Below, in pieces: positions 38,460 to 42,108 of a DNA stretch of 42,108 nucleotides (position 1 is the first letter of the stretch; each line of letters opens with the position of its first letter). The position numbers were made by a program, and so were the translations under genes. Below the pieces are notes generated by a model. It saw only the letters and a list, made by a program, of their open reading frames with translations, made no database searches and had not been told where the DNA came from. This stretch comes from Blastocladiella britannica. Lineage: Eukaryota; Blastocladiomycota; Blastocladiomycetes; Blastocladiales; Blastocladiaceae. Where the stretch lies: NCBI GenBank assembly GCA_025349905.2, contig MU624608.1, positions 1 to 42,108 on the forward strand, in the 5' to 3' direction.

Positions 38460-39386
38460 ATGGCCTTCCTCCTCCGCCCAAGCCTGCTCTCCACGCTGAC
38501 CGTCTCGGCCGCGATCCAGACCTCCGCGTACCTGTACTCGACCGTGGGCCGCCCCGTCCCGACCGAGCACTACTACGACCTGTCGGGGTCGCTGACGCAC
38601 CTGGCGATTGTCGCGCAAGTCCTCGCGTCTTCCTTCGCCGTCTCGTCCACAGGCCTCCCGCCCGCCCGCGTCGCCGTCTTGGGGGTCCTATCATCAGTCT
38701 GGGCGGCGCGGCTGGGAACGTACCTTTATGACCGGGTTAAGCGCGTCGGCAAAGACACCCGGTTCGACGAGCTCAAGCAAGATCCGATCAGGTGGACGGC
38801 CCCCTGGGCGTTCCAGACCGTGTGGTGCGCGGCCTTACAGGCCCCGCTGACCATGGCTGCCGCGTCCGCATTTGCTGCCCGACCGTTGTCGGTGCTAGAC
38901 GCGGTCGCGATTGGCGTGTTTGTGGCCGGATTCGCGATCGAAACCCTGGCCGACCGGCAAAAGAACGCGTACAAGACGGCCAACCCGACAGGCGCCATGA
39001 CGTCGGGGGCGTTTGCGGCCGCCGTGTACCCGAACTACTTTGGCGAATGCTTGCTGTGGTGGGGCGCGTACGCGTTGGCGGCGCCGGTGCTGGTCGGGAC
39101 TGCCGCTCATGCGACGGCACTGGCGGCGCCATTGGTCACGGCCACACTGCTGTTCAAGGTGTCGGGGATCCCGTTGCTCGAGAAGTCGGCGTGGACGAAA
39201 TACGGGAGCGACCCGAACTACGTGGCGTACCGCGCACGCACTAACGTGTTTTTCCCGTGGTTTCCGCGGACCTCGGTCTCTGACGCGGACTGGGAGCGGG
39301 TGCGGGTGGCGGCGGCGGCCGTTGGCGTCTCGATTGACGTTGATGCCGCTCGCAAGGTCGCGTCCTCCAAGCCAAAAGCGCAGTAA
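38460..39386 (+). CDS. DUF1295 membrane protein, steroid-5-alpha-reductase-like
   Basis: Single-exon protein of 308 aa from the DUF1295 family, distant relatives of steroid 5-alpha reductases and isoprenylcysteine methyltransferases. Seven or so membrane helices are visible. Family motifs: YYDLSGSLTH near residue 40, VSSVWAARLGTYLYDRV-like LSSVWAARLGTYLYDRVKRVGKDTRFDE, AFQTVW, then ETLADRQKNAYK, the YPNYFGECLLWWGAYALA segment that shapes the cofactor/substrate site in this fold, and SGIPLLEKSAWTKYG near the C-terminus. The enzyme activity of DUF1295 proteins is not settled; reduction of a lipid double bond with NADPH is the usual guess. Its stop codon lies 27 nt from that of delta-COP on the other strand. 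Confidence 0.9.
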   Translation: MAFLLRPSLLSTLTVSAAIQTSAYLYSTVGRPVPTEHYYDLSGSLTHLAIVAQVLASSFAVSSTGLPPARVAVLGVLSSVWAARLGTYLYDRVKRVGKDTRFDELKQDPIRWTAPWAFQTVWCAALQAPLTMAAASAFAARPLSVLDAVAIGVFVAGFAIETLADRQKNAYKTANPTGAMTSGAFAAAVYPNYFGECLLWWGAYALAAPVLVGTAAHATALAAPLVTATLLFKVSGIPLLEKSAWTKYGSDPNYVAYRARTNVFFPWFPRTSVSDADWERVRVAAAAVGVSIDVDAARKVASSKPKAQ

Positions 39387-39413
39387 AAATATGTATGTAA
39401 TGTGAAAAGTTTC

Positions 39414-41324
39414 TTAAATGACCTTGTACTCGTCGGGCACGGACACCGCCGTGACTCCAAACTCGACCGGTGACCCGTCGGCCGCAGACACCCCGGACAC
39501 GGACACGGGGCAGTACAGCGACCCGCTCGAGAACTGCACGGCGACCGGGAAAAATGCGCCCGGTTGGTCCCCGGCCGCCACAAAGTCCAGCGACCCGGAC
39601 GCGTTGGCGTCCGAGATTTCGGCAATCTGCCAGTACAGCACTCCACGAGTCCGGTCGAACGTGGTTTCGCCGTCGACATTGGTCACCGTCGGCGCAGCGG
39701 CTCCCGCGGCGCCAATGGGGACCGCAATCACTACGTTGCGCAGCGTCATGTGCGACGCCAGCAGCTCGTACTCGATATTCACCTCTGCTGTCCCATTCCC
39801 GGCCGGGTTCGGCCAGCAGTTGACGGCCAGTGGCACCGCGGCCTCGTCGGTGGTCACTTGGCGCCACTGCATGACGGGCGTCGGCTGGCCCACCGGGTAC
39901 GCTTTCGCCGGGTCCTTGGGGGCTAGCAACGCCGACTCGGTCCACTGCTTCTTGTCAAAGTTCGGGTGCGTCTTGAACTGCGCCCCACCGGCCACTGCGC
40001 GAGACGTGTCAAACTGGACACGCGCGGTCGCCGCTCCCGCGGTCGTCACTTGCACCGACCCCTTGCCCTTCACCTCCATTGTCTGCAGGCCGCCGTCACG
40101 GTGCACGATGCAGGTGATGCGTTCCTCTAGCGTTACGTGCACTGGCTCGGTGGGCTGCGCGATGGAAGCGGCTGCGGCGACGGGCGTCGGCGTCACGCTC
40201 GCCGCTACCGGTGGGGCAGTCGCCGAGACGGGGGTGGCGAGGCCGCCAAACGCATCAGCGTACTGGTTCGCGGGCTTGGCGCCGCCGATCTTCATGCCGG
40301 TACCAGTGGTGGTCCTTGTATTTCTTTATGTGTTAACTTTAGAGACGACAAGAATAAAAGTGGGGGCGTACGGGAACTGAGGACGCGGCGGACTGGCGGT
40401 GATCGAGCTCGGGACGTACGGCATGGGCGCCGATCCGCCGGTAGCTGACGCAAACGGGTTGGCAGGTGCAGCGCCGTACCCGCCCGGCATTCCTCCTCCC
40501 TGTTGCTGCTGCTGCTGCTGCTGGCCATACCCGGACTGGCCACCGTACCCGCCAGCGACGGGACCAGCAGGACCGCCGGACATGGCCGCGTACGGGTTGG
40601 CGGCGGCGGCGGCCTGGGCGCGGGCCATCTGCTTGCGCTGGATATCCAGCTGCTTGGCCTTGAGGCGCGACTGTTCCTTGGCCTCCATTTCCTTATTCTA
40701 AATTTATACGGTTGTCAGTCCAAGATCAGGGCCAAGTTCATGCAAAAAAAATAATAATATACGTGCCTTCTTGATCATCTCCTGGATCCGCTCCTCGTTC
40801 GAGTCCATGACCAGCACCGTGCGCAGCTGCTGCACCGACACGTTCTCCCGGTACCCGAAGCTGACCAGCTCGTCGAACGCAAAGATCAGCTCAAACGCCT
40901 TATCGACCACCTCGCGTTCGGTCGACGACTTGCAGCAGTCGGCAACAACGCGCGCAAACAAGTGCAGTGACGCAATGTCTTGCAAGATGTTGGACTTCTT
41001 GGACGTGGTCAGCACCAGGTACAGGTCATCGAGCGGCTGGTACACGAAACGAACGTCATCGGTGTCGACCGTCGTGTGCTGTGTACCGGTGCTCACCAGT
41101 TTCGGGAACGACGACATGAGGCCCTCGATACGGGACGGCGGGGTTTCCAGGAACTGGCGCGAGACGAGCACTAGTGTTATTTTTCAGTTAGTGGCGGTTT
41201 TTTTTTTCCATGGGTTGGTTGATCGTTGGCCGCTGGTTGGGCGACGACGATAACTGCATAATGTCAATATGACAAGGATACCCTTGCCCGTCTTGGTGAT
41301 CACGGTGGCAGCGAGAATGGCCAT
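39414..41324 (-). CDS. RET2: Coatomer subunit delta (delta-COP, archain)
   Basis: Subunit of the COPI coat for retrograde Golgi-to-ER transport. Exons 41324-41282, 41170-40767, 40697-40372 and 40314-39414 give 557 aa (human 511, yeast Ret2 546). The N-terminal longin domain starts MAILAATVITKTGKVLVSRQF and runs to about residue 140. A charged helix follows (EMEAKEQSRLKAKQLDIQRKQ), then a Gly/Gln-rich linker with polyQ. The C-terminal mu-homology domain contains NIEYELL, VTNVDGETTFDRTRGVLYW and PDEYKVI at the very end. Intron 2 (40698-40766) appears to start with GC rather than GT: the neighbouring GT three bases on would put the helix out of frame. SEC11 lies 64 nt upstream on the same strand. 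Confidence 0.94.
40501..40525. repeat. CAG/CTG repeat coding polyQ in delta-COP
   Basis: A TGC/TGT triplet run on the plus strand reads as CAG/CAA on the coding strand and gives eight glutamines in the flexible linker between the longin and mu-homology domains. It is likely polymorphic and structurally neutral. Confidence 0.8.
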
Positions 41325-41388
41325 TTCTTAAATTTTAATTTGGTCGATTGAAGGAGCGGTCGTCGTCAAGTGTGGCAAAGAAAGAGTT

Positions 41389-42097
41389 TTATTCCCGAGA
41401 AAACAGCGCAAACAGGCCGAGCCCGCCCAGCAACACGTACTTGAGCCGCGGGAAGTCGTTCATCATGATGGTCACGTATCCGACCGCTGGCACGTACCTT
41501 GATATTTTTCGCATTACACGTGTCAGTCCAGTCGCTTCATGTTAAAAAAGGGAACACATGCGTACCCATTGACAACTCCAACCACCTCGTCCCGCGACAA
41601 CCACAGCTTGCCCGTCCTGGACTCGGCATAGATCCCACGGTCGTCGGCGTCATTGTAGTCTCCTTTTGTCAGCAGGAGTTGCTTTCCCGTCTTTTCTCTA
41701 CGGTTCCAAGTCAATACCATACTTGTAATAAAATGAAAAGGTGTGTACTCTTGCTGGGCCGAGATGATTCGGTGCACGATCGGAATATCTTTTCCCTCCA
41801 GCTTGTAGACAATAATCTCTCCAATGTCCAGTGGCCGGTCCGGTTGGTGCAAGAACAATAGGTCGCCGCGGACGAATGCGGGGGTCATGGACTCCCTGTA
41901 CATTTTTTACCATTTAGTAGGGTGGTCGAATTGGCGGAATAAAGAACGCATGTGTACGTCAGGACCACCACAATCGGCGCCTCCGAGTTGGTCACGATCG
42001 ACATGGTCTTCCAGATCATGAGCGCCGACGACAGGATCAGCAGCACGCTGAGCACCTGGTGCAGCGACTGGCGGAGGCCGCCTGCGAATGGATTCAT
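41389..42097 (-). CDS. SEC11: Signal peptidase complex catalytic subunit SEC11
   Basis: ER membrane serine protease that removes signal peptides. Exons 42097-41958, 41895-41749, 41697-41566 and 41497-41389 give 175 aa, the usual length. One N-terminal membrane helix contains LSSALMIWK, followed by [15 protein letters not shown]. The catalytic Ser49 is in ESM-x-P (consensus SGSMEP), His88 is in IPIVHR, and Asp residues lie in [14 protein letters not shown] (109 and 115). The C-terminus [30 protein letters not shown] is highly conserved. Introns are 62, 51 and 68 nt. The 51-nt intron (41698-41748) is a multiple of three and free of stops. The start is followed upstream by a T-run at the window edge, so its promoter is outside the window. 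Complete gene. Confidence 0.95.
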
Positions 42098-42108
42098 TTT
42101 TTTTTTTT

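Noticed and set aside
39418..40380. 320-codon plus-strand frame
   Set aside because: It is antisense to the delta-COP mu-homology domain, which is certain.
1..42108. CRISPR array, IS element, prophage or biosynthetic cluster
   Set aside because: No regularly spaced repeats, no transposase or integrase frames, no inverted-repeat-bounded element and no PKS/NRPS-type genes were seen. The gene content is ordinary eukaryotic.

Overview
The window is a gene-dense, GC-rich piece of a fungal nuclear genome. I read 21 protein genes: one truncated at the left edge, eight with a single exon, and twelve carrying about 42 short introns of 37-125 nt. MDM12 (a fungal ERMES tether subunit), a MIG1/CreA-type zinc-finger protein, an OPT peptide transporter and a GPI-anchored chitin-deacetylase relative all point to fungi. 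Compact intergenic gaps, GC-rich codons, many tiny introns and hybrid-histidine-kinase-like proteins suggest an early-diverging zoosporic lineage such as Blastocladiomycota or chytrids. That placement is inference. There is no sign of a bacterial, viral, plasmid or CRISPR component, and I saw no tRNA or rRNA gene.

Layout, left to right. 1-366: end of an OPT transporter (+). 546-2602: ALG6 glucosyltransferase, nine exons (-), back to back with an L-2-hydroxyglutarate dehydrogenase (+). 4085-8691: HFM1/MER3 meiotic helicase (+). 8713-13800: glutamate 5-kinase, a kanadaptin-like FHA protein and a MIG1-like C2H2 factor, all (-). 14469-17161: sideroflexin and a catalytically dead CE4 deacetylase (-). 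17533-22545: two secreted paralogues of an unrecognised family (+) separated by 2.1 kb without a convincing gene. 22604-24556: MDM12 and a WrbA-type quinone reductase (+). 24659-26804: DBP9 RNA helicase (-). 27096-32203: two tandem paralogues built like hybrid histidine kinases, with eroded kinase parts and well-preserved receiver domains (+). 32320-35463: an unrecognised multi-pass membrane protein (+). 35599-38039: a hormone-sensitive-lipase-like hydrolase (-). 38460-39386: a DUF1295 membrane enzyme (+). 39414-42097: delta-COP and SEC11 (-).

Most genes are housekeeping and do not form one pathway. ALG6, SEC11 and delta-COP all serve the early secretory route, and sideroflexin, L2HGDH and MDM12 serve mitochondria, but the order looks like ordinary fungal scatter. 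Three places stand out. The first is the tandem pair of pseudo-hybrid kinases, one of which has lost the phospho-accepting histidine. The second is the GPI-anchored deacetylase pseudoenzyme, which is divergently paired with the first secreted orphan. The third is the secreted orphan pair itself, which shows tracts of perfect nucleotide identity and a shared upstream 15-mer.

Exon structures were worked out by hand from protein-family conservation, GT/GC-AG borders and reading phase. For every gene given with exons, the exon lengths add up to a multiple of three. No alignment, RNA data or database was available.
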